DNA of 64,000 nucleotides from Micromonospora sp. RHAY321. GTDB lineage: Bacteria > Actinomycetota > Actinomycetes > Mycobacteriales > Micromonosporaceae. Positions 26,113 to 35,783 of this stretch are shown here, one piece after another. Where the stretch lies: positions 186,001 through 250,000 of the forward strand of contig NZ_JAMHIW010000001.1 in NCBI RefSeq assembly GCF_023896955.1, in the 5' to 3' direction. The notes under the pieces were generated by a model, which did not search any database, was not told where the DNA came from, and worked only from the letters and a program-made list of their open reading frames with translations. The stretch's first letter is position 1. The number at the start of each line of letters is the position of its first letter. The position numbers and the translations under genes were made by a program.

Positions 26113-26496
26113 ATGTTCCGCATCCCGGCACGTTGTCGTGCCCTCACCTACTCCCCTACCGTCCGCGTGGTCAGCGGCACTGCCGTCGTCGCCGCAACCG
26201 GCTTGTTGTTCCTGTCGGTGCCTGCGCCCGCGTACGCCGAGGCCGGTCAACCGGTGCTGGCGGCGAACTCTCTGCCGGTTGTCATCGCGAATCTGCAGGC
26301 CTGGCTGATCGGCATCCTCGCCGCGGTGGCCACCCTGTTCCTTGTCCTGGCCGGTGTGTACTGGGCGACCGCGGGCGGTGACCCGGCGCAGGTCGAGCGG
26401 GCCAAGGGCGCGCTGAAGAACGCCTTGGTCGGCTATGGCCTGGCGGTGCTCGCGCCGATCCTGTTGCAGGTCGTCCAGGGCATCGTCGGAGGCTGA
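26113..26496 (+). CDS. VirB2/TrbC-like pilin
   Basis: 127 aa from ATG 26113; GGAGG ends 11 nt upstream (GTG 26101 would overlap it). A signal segment (about 17-43, ending PAPAYA) is followed by two hydrophobic helices at about 55-80 (LQAWLIGILAAVATLFLVLAGVY) and 100-122. This is the layout of VirB2/TrbC major pilins or small channel proteins of type IV secretion. It is the first gene of the transfer operon, followed 2 bp later by the TrbL-like gene. Confidence 0.78.
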   Translation: MFRIPARCRALTYSPTVRVVSGTAVVAATGLLFLSVPAPAYAEAGQPVLAANSLPVVIANLQAWLIGILAAVATLFLVLAGVYWATAGGDPAQVERAKGALKNALVGYGLAVLAPILLQVVQGIVGG

Positions 26497-26498
26497 TC

Positions 26499-27416
26499 AT
26501 GGGTTGGCTGCTCGATCAGATCCTCGACTGGCTGACGGCGGCGATCCTCGCGACCTTGGACGCGCTGATCGGGGTGATCAGCAGCGCGCTGCTGATCACC
26601 CCGGACGTCACCGCCCTGCCGCAGGTGCAGGCCCTGACCGGCCGTTCGGTCCTCGTCGTCGACGCCGTCTTCGTCCTCGCCTTTGTTGCCGCCGGCGTGC
26701 TCACCATGAGCGCCGGCGGCAGTGAAACCTCCCACTACACCGTCAAGGACCTCGTGCCGAGGTTGATCGTGGGGTTTATTGCCGCGCATTTCTCGCAGCT
26801 GTGGTGCGGCATGCTCATCAGCCTCGCCAACGCTCTCACCGGCGCGCTCACCACGCCCGACGGGGACAGCGACCGCGCGCTGCGGGCGATCAAGACGCAC
26901 GTGGCCGCCGGCCAGGACAAGACAGCGGTGCTGCTCTTCGTGGTCTGCGTGGCGATCATCGCGGTGCTACTCGCGTCCACCGCGTTCAGCGTGATCGTCC
27001 GCTTCGCCGTCGTACTCGTCCTGACCGCGTTCGCGCCGCTGGCTCTGGCGTGTCACGCGCTGCCCCACACCGACCCGATCGCCCGGATGTGGTGGAAGGC
27101 CTACGCCGGCACTCTCGCGGTGCCGGTGGTGCAGGGCTTCACCCTCTACGCGGGGCAGTGGATGCTCACCGACCCTGCGCACCTGCTGCCAGTGCTCGGA
27201 CTGCCGGTGGACCCGGGCGGGGTGATCAACCTGTTCGTGGTGATGGTCATGCTCTGGACCACCCTGCGCGTTCCGGCGATGATGAGCCGCTTCGTGTCCA
27301 CCGGCAACGGCCGCGGCGCGAACATGATCGGCGCCGCGGCGCGGGTCATCGTGGTGCAGCAGGTCACCCGGTCGATTCCCGGCCTCGGCCGCGGGCTGCG
27401 GGCGGTGAGCCGATGA
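26499..27416 (+). CDS. TrbL/VirB6-like membrane channel protein
   Basis: 305 aa from ATG 26499. About six hydrophobic segments: near 15-35, 45-70 (SVLVVDAVFVLAFVAAGVL), 85-110, 140-190 (VLLFVVCVAIIAVLLASTAF), 210-230 and 245-265. The layout and operon place fit VirB6/TrbL proteins, which form the inner membrane channel of conjugation machines. It overlaps the PrgI-like gene by ATGA. Confidence 0.78.
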   Translation: MGWLLDQILDWLTAAILATLDALIGVISSALLITPDVTALPQVQALTGRSVLVVDAVFVLAFVAAGVLTMSAGGSETSHYTVKDLVPRLIVGFIAAHFSQLWCGMLISLANALTGALTTPDGDSDRALRAIKTHVAAGQDKTAVLLFVVCVAIIAVLLASTAFSVIVRFAVVLVLTAFAPLALACHALPHTDPIARMWWKAYAGTLAVPVVQGFTLYAGQWMLTDPAHLLPVLGLPVDPGGVINLFVVMVMLWTTLRVPAMMSRFVSTGNGRGANMIGAAARVIVVQQVTRSIPGLGRGLRAVSR

Positions 27417-28372
27417 CCGCCGACGGCCGCAGCGAGCAGGGGCGGACGCGGATGCCCGCCGACGTCGACGCCCCCGACAAGGTCCTCTACGGACTGACGT
27501 TCCGGCAGCTGGCCATCCTCGCTGTCGCCGCCCTGGCCTTCTACGGCGCGTGGCGCGCCCTGCATCAGCTCCTTCCCGCGCCGGTGTTCGTCGGCGGCGC
27601 CGTCATCGTCGGCGGGCTTGTCTTCGGCATCGCGGTTGGCCGCCGTGACGGACTGCCCTTGGACGTGTGGCTGCTCGCCGCCGTGCGCTACTGCCGGCTC
27701 CCCCGCGCGCTGTCGACCACTGACACCACGTCGGGGACACCCGACTGGGTGCAGATGCCGCGGACAACCGTGACGCTGCCGGCGCCGCTCAAGCTGCCCG
27801 CCGACGCCATCGACGACCGCGGGGAAATCCGCCTCGGCGCGACGCGGGCGGCGATGGTCGCCGCGACGAACGTCAACCTTGCCCTGCGCACTCCCGATGA
27901 GCAGGCGGCTCTCGTCGACACCTTCGGCCGGTGGCTGAACTCCCTGTCGACGCCGACGCAGATCGTGGTGTCGGCGCAACCGGTGGACCTGCGCTCGCAC
28001 GCCCGCACCATCGGGGCGGCAGCCGGCGCGTTGGCGCACCCAGCGCTGACCGACGCGGCAACCGATCACGCTCGGTTCCTCGATGACCTCGCGACACGGC
28101 GGGATCCGCTGCGCCGTCAGGTCCTCATCGTCACCCGCGCCAGCGCCGGTGAGCGGGGCGAGCACGCCGCGCGGCGCCGAGCCGGCGACACCGCCCGCGC
28201 CCTGTCCGGCCTTGGCGTGACCACCCGCGCGCTGGACGGCGCAGCGGTCACCGCGGCTATCGCCGCCGCCGCCGACCCCTATCGGCCAGCCCGCCCGGGT
28301 GGGCTGGCCGCCCCCGACACGGTCATCACCGGACCGGATCTCCCCACCGGCACAAGAAAGCGGCCCTCATGA
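27413..28372 (+). CDS. PrgI-family / VirB3-like conjugation protein
   Basis: 319 aa from ATG 27413, overlapping the TrbL-like stop. Residues about 20-75 carry DKVLYGLTFRQLAILAVAALAFYGAW and a second helix, the PrgI-type two-helix membrane module. The remaining 240 residues are cytosolic and contain LRTPDEQAALVDTFGRWLNSL, similar to the N-terminal part of VirB4 proteins. It probably anchors the VirB4 ATPase, whose gene overlaps it (ATGA). Confidence 0.8.
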   Translation: MTADGRSEQGRTRMPADVDAPDKVLYGLTFRQLAILAVAALAFYGAWRALHQLLPAPVFVGGAVIVGGLVFGIAVGRRDGLPLDVWLLAAVRYCRLPRALSTTDTTSGTPDWVQMPRTTVTLPAPLKLPADAIDDRGEIRLGATRAAMVAATNVNLALRTPDEQAALVDTFGRWLNSLSTPTQIVVSAQPVDLRSHARTIGAAAGALAHPALTDAATDHARFLDDLATRRDPLRRQVLIVTRASAGERGEHAARRRAGDTARALSGLGVTTRALDGAAVTAAIAAAADPYRPARPGGLAAPDTVITGPDLPTGTRKRPS

Positions 28373-30159
28373 AAGTCCTCACTCGTTTCCGCACGCCCGC
28401 CAACGGTGACCGCCAGCCCTCTTCGCTGGCGGCCACCGTCGCCCCCGCCTCGATCGAGGTAACTCCGCGGATGCTGCGCGTCGGCGACGGCTACGCCGCG
28501 ACCCTTGTGGTCACGGGCTACCCGGCCGAGGTCGGGCCCGCCTGGCTGGAACCCCTGCTCAGTTGGGCCGGCCGCCTCGACCTCGCCCTGCACATCGAGC
28601 CGCTGCCCGCCCCGGTCGCGGCAGCACGGCTGCGCAACCAGCGGGCGCGTTTCGAGTCCTCCCGCCGCAGCGACGCCGAGCGCGGCAAGCTGTCCGACCC
28701 CCACGTCGACGCCGCCGCCGACGACGCCGAAGACCTCGCCCAGCGCCTCGCTCGCGGCGCGGCCAAGCTGTTCCGCGTCGGGCTCTACCTCACGGTGCAT
28801 GCCCGCACCGAGGACGAACTCCTGGACGCCTGCGCCCAGGTGAGAGCCGCGGCCGCGTCGACGCTGATCGAGGTGCAGCCCGCCACGTGGCGGCACCTCG
28901 CCGGGTGGACCACCACTCTGCCCCTCGCGACTGACTCCCTGCAGATGCTGCGGACCATGGACACCGCCGCGTTGGCCGCAGCCTTTCCCCTGGCCTCGGC
29001 GGACCTGGCCGCTCCGCTGCCCGGCGACCCATCCGCCGAGGGCGGCATCCTGTATGGGATCAACCCCGACTCCGGCGGCATTGTCTGGTGGGACCGGTGG
29101 GCGCAGGAGAACCACAACTCCGTCGTCCTGGCCCGCTCCGGCGCCGGCAAGTCCTACTTCGTGAAGCTGGAGATCCTGCGCAACCTTTACCAGCAGGTGC
29201 AGGTCGCCGTCATCGACCCCGAAGACGAGTACCTGCGCCTGGCCGACGCCGTCGGCGGGGCCGTGGTCCGCCTCGGCCTGGCCGGGGTGAAGATCAATCC
29301 GTTCGACCTGCCGGCCGGGGACACCCGCCCCGACGTGCTGACCCGGCGCGCGCTGTTCCTACACACCTTGATCGCGGTGCTGCTCGGCGAGCAGCCTCCA
29401 CCGGCGGAACGGGCCGCTCTGGACCGGGCGATCCTCGCCGTCTACCGCACTGCGGGCATCACCTCAGATCCCGCCACCCACCATCGGCCCGCCCCACTGT
29501 TGCGCGACTTCGCCAACTGCCTGCGCGCCGACACCGACCCCGCCGCGGCACAGGTGACCGCCCGCCTCGCACCGTGGGTGCACGGCTCGTTCTCGGACTT
29601 GTTCGACGGACCCACCACCACCCGTCCCGACGGGCACCTGGTCGTATGGTCGCTGCGGCACCTGCCCGACGAGCTGCGCCCCGTCGGGACCCTTTTGGCG
29701 CTGGACGCCATCTGGCGGCAGGTCGACGCCCCCGGCCGGCTAGCCACCCGACGGCTCGTCGTGGTCGACGAGGCGTGGCTGCTGATGCGTGACGGCGAGG
29801 GCGCCCGGTTCCTGTTCCGCATGTCCAAGGCCGCCCGCAAACGCCACGCCGGTCTGGCGGTCATCACCCAGGACGTCGCCGATGTCCTGGGCACCGACCT
29901 CGGCCAGGCCGTCGTCGCGAACGCCGCCACCCAGGTCCTGCTCAAGCAGGCACCGCAGGCCATCGACGCCCTCGGCGACGCGTTCGGCCTCACCGCAGGC
30001 GAGCGCCGCCTGCTTCTCACCGCCCGCGTCGGCACCGGACTGTTGATCTCCGGCACCAACCGGACCAGCGTCGAAGCCATCGCCTCCCAAGCAGAGCACC
30101 ACCTGTGCACGACCCGTCCCAGCGAGCTCGCCGGCTTGGACGAGGGAGACGACCTGTGA
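28369..30159 (+). CDS. VirB4-like conjugation ATPase
   Basis: 596 aa from ATG 28369. An N-terminal TraC/VirB4-type domain of about 220 residues is followed by a P-loop ATPase: Walker A ARSGAGKSY (about 253-261), DPEDEY strand, Walker B LVVVDEAWLLM (about 463-473) and SKAARKRHAGLAVITQDVADVL, the usual VirB4 motif. The C-terminal TRPSELAGL is also typical. It powers pilus/channel assembly at the membrane. It is linked to both neighbours by ATGA/GTGA overlaps, so it is co-translated. Confidence 0.92.
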   Translation: MKVLTRFRTPANGDRQPSSLAATVAPASIEVTPRMLRVGDGYAATLVVTGYPAEVGPAWLEPLLSWAGRLDLALHIEPLPAPVAAARLRNQRARFESSRRSDAERGKLSDPHVDAAADDAEDLAQRLARGAAKLFRVGLYLTVHARTEDELLDACAQVRAAAASTLIEVQPATWRHLAGWTTTLPLATDSLQMLRTMDTAALAAAFPLASADLAAPLPGDPSAEGGILYGINPDSGGIVWWDRWAQENHNSVVLARSGAGKSYFVKLEILRNLYQQVQVAVIDPEDEYLRLADAVGGAVVRLGLAGVKINPFDLPAGDTRPDVLTRRALFLHTLIAVLLGEQPPPAERAALDRAILAVYRTAGITSDPATHHRPAPLLRDFANCLRADTDPAAAQVTARLAPWVHGSFSDLFDGPTTTRPDGHLVVWSLRHLPDELRPVGTLLALDAIWRQVDAPGRLATRRLVVVDEAWLLMRDGEGARFLFRMSKAARKRHAGLAVITQDVADVLGTDLGQAVVANAATQVLLKQAPQAIDALGDAFGLTAGERRLLLTARVGTGLLISGTNRTSVEAIASQAEHHLCTTRPSELAGLDEGDDL

Positions 30160-32657
30160 CCCCACCCGCCACCGCTTCGGCTCTCCTACCGCCCACGCCC
30201 GCGCCTGACCCGTCGGGGCCGGGCGCGGGCGTCGTCCTACCCCCGACCGGGCTCACCCGCTGGCTCATCGACGCTGCGGCCTGGGCGGGACAGCGGCCGT
30301 GGCTGCTCGCCGTGGTCGCCGCCGCGCTGATCGCCAGCGTCGCCGGGCGCAACCTGCTCGCGCGGTGGCGGCACCGGTGGCACGCCGACGGCGCCCGCCT
30401 CGTGACGATCGCCCCGCCACCCGAGATCGACCCGCACAGCGCGCAGGTGCTGTGGGCGAACCTCGCTGGCACCCTCGCCCCGTCGCGTCGACGAAGGTGG
30501 CTTCACGGAAGCCCGCACGTGGTCTGGCAGTACACCTGGACCGGCCGGCGGCTGCTCATCGGCGTGTGGGTGCCCGGCACCGTGCCATCCGGCGCGGTGG
30601 AGGCCGCCGTGCGCGCCGCGTGGCCCGGCGCGGCGTGCAGCACCGAGGACACCGCTGCGCCGCCGATACCGGTGGACGTGGCGGCGGCGGTGGGCGGGCA
30701 GCTGCTGCCCACCGCCGCCGAATGGCTTCCCTTCCACACCGACCACGACGCCGACCCGCTGCGGGCACTGATGTCCGCCGGCTCCCAGCTGCGCGCCGAC
30801 GAGTACGCGTGCGTGCAGGTCCTGGCCCGCCCGGCCGCACCCCGCCGGGCGCTGCGCGCCCGCCGCGCGGCCATCAGGTTGCGCGACGGCAAAACCGCCA
30901 TCCCCGCCATCAACCCGGCAGCGCCGCTGCTGTGGCTCATCGAGGTGTTCCTACCCGGTGGTCCCGCTGGCCCCGCACGGCCCGCTGCCGCAGGCCGGCG
31001 GGACCCGGGCGTGGAGCGCGACGTGCGGGCCATCCTGGACAAGAGCGCCCACCCCCTGTGGGAGACCGCCGTGCGCTACGCCGTCGGCAAGGACAACCGG
31101 CGTTCGAGCACCGACCAGCGGCCCCGCCTGCGCGGCATCGCCGACACCATCGCCTCCTCGTTCGCCGTCTACTCCGGCCGCAACCGCCTCACCCGCCGCA
31201 CCCGCCTGCCGGCGCCCGCCGCCGTCATGGCATCGCGGCGCCTCGGCGCCGGGTTCCTCACCTGCACCCCGGAACTGGCCGCTCTCGCCGCCCTACCCCG
31301 CGACCTGGCCGTGCCCGGCCTGGACCGGGCTCGGGCGAAGTCCATGCCGGCCCCGGTCGCCGTGCCCACCGGTGGGCGCGGCACGAAGACGATCGGCGAC
31401 GCGCAGGTCGGCGGCCACGGCGTCGCCCTGGCCGTCCCGGACGCCCGCTACCACCTACACGTCGTCGGATCCACCGGCTCCGGGAAGACCACCCTGCTGG
31501 TGAACATGGCCGTCGACGACATCACCGCCGGCCGCGGCACCGTTGTCATCGACCCCCACGGCGACATGGTCCTCGACATCCTCGACCGGCTTCCCGCCTC
31601 CGTCGCGGATCGGGTGGTGCTGTTCGACCCCGACCAACCCAACCCGCCCACCCTCAACCCGCTGTCCGGCGACGACCCGGACCTGGTGGTGGACAACCTC
31701 GTGTCGATCTTCGGGAACATCTTCGCCAAGGCGTGGGGGCCGAGGATGGACGACGTGATGCGGGTGGCGTGCCTGACCCTGCTGCGCCACGCCAACGTCA
31801 CCCTGCAGCACATCCCGCCGCTGCTGAACTCCGCGCAGTTCCGGTCGGCGATGACCGTCGACCTCGACGACCCGGCCGGGTTGTCCGGGTTCTGGCAGTG
31901 GTACGACGAGCTCAACCCCGCCCTGCGCTCCCAGGTCATCGGCCCCGTCCTCGCCCGCCTGCGGGCGTTCCTGTTGCGCGACTTCGTCAAGCGCACGATG
32001 CGCTACCCGAAGTCGAGCTTCGACATGGGCAAGGTCCTTGACGGCGGCGCGCTGCTCGTCCGGATCCCGAAGGGCCAGCTCGGGGAGGACACCAGCAAAC
32101 TCCTGGGTTCCCTCGTGCTGGCGCAGGTGTGGCAGGCAGCGACCGCCCGCGCGAAGACCGCCCCGGACAAGCGCCGCGACGCCACCCTGATCATCGACGA
32201 GGCGCAAAATTTCCTCACTCTGGCCAACAGTCTCGACACGATGCTCGCCGAGGCCCGTAAGTACCGGCTGTCGCTGGTCCTGTCCCACCAGGACCTCGCG
32301 CAGTTCCCCAAAGACCTCCTCGCCGCCGCGTCCGCGAACGCCCGCAACAAGATCTACTTCTCGTGCGCGCCCGAGGACGCCCGCGTGCTCGCCCGCCACA
32401 CCCTGCCGGAGCTCGACGAGCACGACCTGACCCACCTCGACGCCTACACCGCCGCCACGCGCCTGGTCGTGGACGGCCGGCAGACCCCGGCGTTCACGAT
32501 GCGCACCCGCGCACCGAAGCCCGTCGTCGGGGAGGCGACCGCCATTCGACAGGTCGCGGCGGCCCATGTGGCATCGCAGGACACCAGCGGTATCGACGAG
32601 CTGGTCGAGCAGTACTCCCGGCGCGGGGACAAGGCGACCAAGGGCCGCCGACGGTAG
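30156..32657 (+). CDS. TraG/VirD4-like coupling ATPase
   Basis: 833 aa from GTG 30156, which overlaps the VirB4 stop (GTGA). A membrane helix lies at about 47-65 (PWLLAVVAAALIASVAG). Residues 75-400 are a long N-terminal domain. The ATPase domain has Walker A GSTGSGKTTLL (about 437-447), DPHGD, LLNSAQFR, LVRIPKGQLGEDTSKLLGSL, Walker B LIIDEAQNFL (about 674-683) and SLVLSHQDLAQFP. This matches type IV coupling proteins that feed the DNA-protein complex into the channel. It ends the core transfer operon. Confidence 0.92.
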   Translation: MTPPATASALLPPTPAPDPSGPGAGVVLPPTGLTRWLIDAAAWAGQRPWLLAVVAAALIASVAGRNLLARWRHRWHADGARLVTIAPPPEIDPHSAQVLWANLAGTLAPSRRRRWLHGSPHVVWQYTWTGRRLLIGVWVPGTVPSGAVEAAVRAAWPGAACSTEDTAAPPIPVDVAAAVGGQLLPTAAEWLPFHTDHDADPLRALMSAGSQLRADEYACVQVLARPAAPRRALRARRAAIRLRDGKTAIPAINPAAPLLWLIEVFLPGGPAGPARPAAAGRRDPGVERDVRAILDKSAHPLWETAVRYAVGKDNRRSSTDQRPRLRGIADTIASSFAVYSGRNRLTRRTRLPAPAAVMASRRLGAGFLTCTPELAALAALPRDLAVPGLDRARAKSMPAPVAVPTGGRGTKTIGDAQVGGHGVALAVPDARYHLHVVGSTGSGKTTLLVNMAVDDITAGRGTVVIDPHGDMVLDILDRLPASVADRVVLFDPDQPNPPTLNPLSGDDPDLVVDNLVSIFGNIFAKAWGPRMDDVMRVACLTLLRHANVTLQHIPPLLNSAQFRSAMTVDLDDPAGLSGFWQWYDELNPALRSQVIGPVLARLRAFLLRDFVKRTMRYPKSSFDMGKVLDGGALLVRIPKGQLGEDTSKLLGSLVLAQVWQAATARAKTAPDKRRDATLIIDEAQNFLTLANSLDTMLAEARKYRLSLVLSHQDLAQFPKDLLAAASANARNKIYFSCAPEDARVLARHTLPELDEHDLTHLDAYTAATRLVVDGRQTPAFTMRTRAPKPVVGEATAIRQVAAAHVASQDTSGIDELVEQYSRRGDKATKGRRR

Positions 32658-32848
32658 GCCGGGCCCGTCGCGGCAGGCTCATCCGCCGAGACGCCTGCGG
32701 GATCGGCGTCGAGGTGGGGCTTCCGGGCCCTCTTCCGTGAGGGCTTCAGCCGCCCTTCACCACCGCCCACCCGCCGCACCGACGACCGGCCCCGTCACGG
32801 GGACCGTCCCTGCAGCACACGAGGCCTGAATGCCCATGGCCGTCGTCA

Positions 32849-32855
32849 CTGTCAG
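32849..32855. promoter_or_regulatory. single CTGTCAG motif before replication-relaxation gene
   Basis: One CTGTCAG in the 255-bp gap 32658-32912, 58 bp before the start of the next gene. It matches the motif array at 23.9 kb. The rest of the gap shows no gene. Confidence 0.4.
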
Positions 32856-32912
32856 TTCCCGACACCCTCCCCACAGGAGGGTTCATTCCTTCCACCCCCT
32901 AGGAGATGCCTC

Positions 32913-33779
32913 GTGTCCCGCTCCCTCATGCGTGACCGTCTCGATCACCTGCGCCGGCTCACCCTGCGCGATCGTCAACTCCTGGCCTGGCTGGCCGAGC
33001 ACTATGTGCTGTCGGCCGGTCAGATCACCCAGGCCCTGTTCCCGTCAGAGCGCTCGGCCCGGCTTCGGCTGGCGACCCTGCACACGATCGAGGCCCTCAG
33101 TCGATTCGTGGATGTCACGACCGGCGACCGGCAGCACCTCTACGCTCTCGGCCCGCTCGGCATGCTCGTGCACCCCACCACCTTCCACGACCCGGACCAT
33201 CCCGACGCCCGCACCCCGCACACCAGCTTCGAGCGCGTCGCGCGGATCGTCGGCAGCCGCAACCTGCGGCATCTGCTCGGCACGAACCAGCTGTTCATCG
33301 ACCTGATCGCGCACACCCGCACCCACCCTGACGCGCAGCTGCGGCGGTGGTGGTCCGAACAACACGCCACCGGCGCCTACGCCATCGCCGGCATCCGACC
33401 CGACGGGCACGGCATCTGGTCGGTCGACGGCCACACGGTGGGGTTCTTCCTCGAACACGACAACGCCACCGAACCTCTGGCCACCGTGCTGGCGAAGCTG
33501 CGCTCCTACAGCCGCCTCGCCGAGTTCGGGCCCCGCTACCCGGTCCTGCTGCGCGTGCCCAGCCGTCGCCGCGAAGCGCACCTCCTCGACGCGCTGGCCG
33601 GCCTGACCACCGCCATGCCCGTGGCCGTGGGCGTTCATGGCGAGCATCCCGCAGGACCCGTGTGGACGCTGGCAGCGGACCCGGCGGTGCGCCGCTGCCT
33701 GCATGAGCTGCCCAGCGACCACGGACCCGCCAATCCCGCGACCAACCCCCACCGCTACATCGAGGACGCCGACGCCTGA
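32913..33779 (+). CDS. replication-relaxation family protein
   Basis: 288 aa from GTG 32913 with AGGAG 7 nt upstream. Residues about 8-65 are a winged-helix-like domain (LTLRDRQLLAWLAEHYVLSA, then ITQALFPSERSARLRL). Later parts contain FERVARIVGSRNLRHLLGTNQLFIDL and FFLEHDNATEPLATVLAKL, which are Replic_Relax family (PF13814) features. Some relatives are needed for plasmid replication or relaxation, so this may be the replication or nicking-related protein of the element. The stop codon lies within a CTGACAG copy, and the palindrome at 33900-33924 follows. Confidence 0.82.
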   Translation: MSRSLMRDRLDHLRRLTLRDRQLLAWLAEHYVLSAGQITQALFPSERSARLRLATLHTIEALSRFVDVTTGDRQHLYALGPLGMLVHPTTFHDPDHPDARTPHTSFERVARIVGSRNLRHLLGTNQLFIDLIAHTRTHPDAQLRRWWSEQHATGAYAIAGIRPDGHGIWSVDGHTVGFFLEHDNATEPLATVLAKLRSYSRLAEFGPRYPVLLRVPSRRREAHLLDALAGLTTAMPVAVGVHGEHPAGPVWTLAADPAVRRCLHELPSDHGPANPATNPHRYIEDADA

Positions 33780-34023
33780 CAGCCCTGTTCTGCGCCGTCA
33801 ACCGCTCCGGCCGGCTAGCAGCGCAGACATCCCACCAGGTCGGGTAGCCGCGCTCGTCTCGGTCGTCGTCGATGCGCGACTGTCAACCGCCGGGCCGGCC
33901 TGTCAGACCGGACCGGTCTGACAGAGCAAGCGCCGCAGCGCTCCCGTGGCGGTGAGAAGACCATCTGACAGGGCAGCTCATGGCCGCTTTCGATGGCCGT
34001 GGCGACCCCGGTCGCGCTGACAG
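33776..34023. promoter_or_regulatory. CTGTCAG cluster with perfect 25-bp palindrome
   Basis: The 509-bp gap 33780-34288 holds CTGTCAGACCGG (33900-33911), a central A, and CCGGTCTGACAG (33913-33924): a perfect dyad. Single copies lie at 33776, 33880 (CTGTCA), 33965 and 34017. There is no gene. It is a strong candidate for a regulator site, replication origin or transfer origin. The last 250 bp lead to GAGGAGG before the next gene. Confidence 0.75.
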
Positions 34024-34288
34024 GCCGCGCCGCTACCGTTCTCGGTACCACCACACCCCATCGCTGCACCCGGTTCGGTCCCACCTCAGGGATTGTCCGC
34101 CGCACCCACCGGTGCGCCAGGCCCACCCGCCGCTTCGGCCGGTCGGCAAGCGCCCCGCGCGGCGAACCCCGAGGTCGCACCAACCCACCCGCACGAGTTC
34201 TTTCCTGTCTCCCTGACCCGACCCATGCATCCCGTGGGCCGGTCACTCCTGCGCGCCTATCGCGCACCACTCCGAGGAGGAAACTGCC

Positions 34289-35098
34289 ATGGCCGACAAC
34301 CTGAACGGCACGGTGCTGACCCGTCACGGCAGCCGTGTGCCCGCCCTTCCGCCCCGGACTGTCACCTCGACCAGCAGGTCTGCCCCTACCCGGCCCGCCG
34401 CTGCCGCCCCGCAGCAGAGCGTCACGCCGGCGCCGAGCATCCACACGATGATCGTGTGCCTGCCCGACGCATTGCCGGCCGACGCGCTCAACGCGCACCA
34501 ACTCGACAAGCACTTCGGGGTCACCGGCACCCTCACGCCCCGGTTCTGGGCCGTCCCTCGGCTACGGCTGTGGCAGCGCCACCACATGATCGGCCTGCGC
34601 AAGGGCCGCCCCGCAGCGTGCGCAGGAGGACCGCTCATGCTGCTGGACCTGTCGGGCACGCGCCACGCCGCCGGTGTCGGCGCCGGGATCCGCCACCAGA
34701 TCTGGCAGCAGGTCGTGCACGGCACCCGTCCGGCTATTCCGTGGCCGGTGTTCGAGGCCCGCCACCTCGCCGATCCACAGAAGTACCCCTTCGAGCAGGC
34801 AGCCGCGGACTTCCACGCGCAGCCGCGCGTCAACGCGATGCGGATGCACGCCGCCGCTACACCCGGTGCGGGGCAGCCCGGCGTCGGTGAGCTGGAGATG
34901 TACCAGGCAGGACTGATGGCCTACCAGCACTACAGCGCCAGCTCCGCCATCGTCGGTGACGCGATGCTCACCGTCGACGGTCGCACTCTTGCCCCGGCCA
35001 GTGACGCCCTCACCCACCGGGTGACCTACCTCGATCAGGCGCTGCGCTACCTCGACACCGTCGAGCCCCGCCAGCGGCTGCTCGCGGTCGCCCTCTAA
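34289..35098 (+). CDS. hypothetical element protein
   Basis: 269 aa from ATG 34289 with GAGGAGG 6 nt upstream. Residues 1-50 are Pro/Ala/Thr rich; the rest is a compact mixed fold (IHTMIVCLPDALPADALNAH, RHHMIGLRKGRPAACAGGPL, EMYQAGLMAYQHYSASSA). No signal peptide or known domain. It is the first gene of the uncharacterised run downstream of the transfer genes. Confidence 0.65.
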   Translation: MADNLNGTVLTRHGSRVPALPPRTVTSTSRSAPTRPAAAAPQQSVTPAPSIHTMIVCLPDALPADALNAHQLDKHFGVTGTLTPRFWAVPRLRLWQRHHMIGLRKGRPAACAGGPLMLLDLSGTRHAAGVGAGIRHQIWQQVVHGTRPAIPWPVFEARHLADPQKYPFEQAAADFHAQPRVNAMRMHAAATPGAGQPGVGELEMYQAGLMAYQHYSASSAIVGDAMLTVDGRTLAPASDALTHRVTYLDQALRYLDTVEPRQRLLAVAL

Positions 35099-35105
35099 CC
35101 ACCAC

Positions 35106-35177
35106 ACGACCGGCCGGCCGGCGCGCCCTGATCCCTGCCCAGGGACACCAGAGGGCGTCGCCTGGCCGGTCGGCGTC
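35106..35177 (+). terminator. long imperfect hairpin
   Basis: CGACCGGCCGGC and CCCTG-ATCCCTG pair with CAGGGA and GCCTGGCCGGTCGGCG with gaps and bulges. It fills the gap between 35098 and the ribosome site of the next gene. Confidence 0.45.
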
Positions 35178-35210
35178 CACCACTGCGCACCAACGAAGGA
35201 GGCATCACTG

Positions 35211-35783
35211 ATGAGGTCACGACACCGCGCCGCCGCCATCGGGGCGGCGCTCACCGCCGTCGAACACGACGCCAACAGCCGAGGCTGGGACGCCCTGCCC
35301 GCGCTGCTCGGCCTGTTCGACGCCACCACCGACCGCCACCAGCCGCACATCGCCATCGACGTGCTCGGCGTCGACCCGGCCTTCTGGTGGCTGCACGAGC
35401 AAACCGTCCCCGGCATGCGACTGCCCTACGGGGTGGGCCTGAAGACCCTCACCGCCCACCTCGTCGGACCCGACGCGCCGGCGACGCTGGCACGGTGGGC
35501 CGGGCAGCGGCGCCTGGCCGGGATGGCCTTCCTCGCCGAAGGCCTGGATACCAGCGACGCCGGCCGACGCGATGCTGCCGCCCACGGCCTGTGCGCCGGC
35601 CCCGACGGCGTGCCGGTGCGTGTGCTGACGGCCTGCGACGTCGACGGGCGGCACTATCAGATCCTGCGCGTTCGCGGCGCGGCCACCACCAGGACCACCA
35701 TCCTGGACGACCCGCCGGCGCGGGTGCGGGCCAGCGTCATCCCGGCCTGCCTGCACCGCCTGCTCGCCGCAGCACGCCCGTAA
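35211..35783 (+). CDS. hypothetical element protein
   Basis: 190 aa from ATG 35211 with GAAGGAGG 8 nt upstream. Soluble, no Cys pairs. The C-terminal part (ACDVDGRHYQILRVRG, then IPACLHRLLAAA) resembles the end of the product of 39022-39597 (AVDTDGRGYRLTRLRG, then YPGLVALLSAT), so the two look distantly related. Function unknown. Confidence 0.65.
   Translation: MRSRHRAAAIGAALTAVEHDANSRGWDALPALLGLFDATTDRHQPHIAIDVLGVDPAFWWLHEQTVPGMRLPYGVGLKTLTAHLVGPDAPATLARWAGQRRLAGMAFLAEGLDTSDAGRRDAAAHGLCAGPDGVPVRVLTACDVDGRHYQILRVRGAATTRTTILDDPPARVRASVIPACLHRLLAAARP

Noticed and set aside
30299-32041. 580-codon plus-strand frame
   Set aside because: Out-of-frame shadow of the coupling ATPase gene; Arg/Pro rich with no motif.
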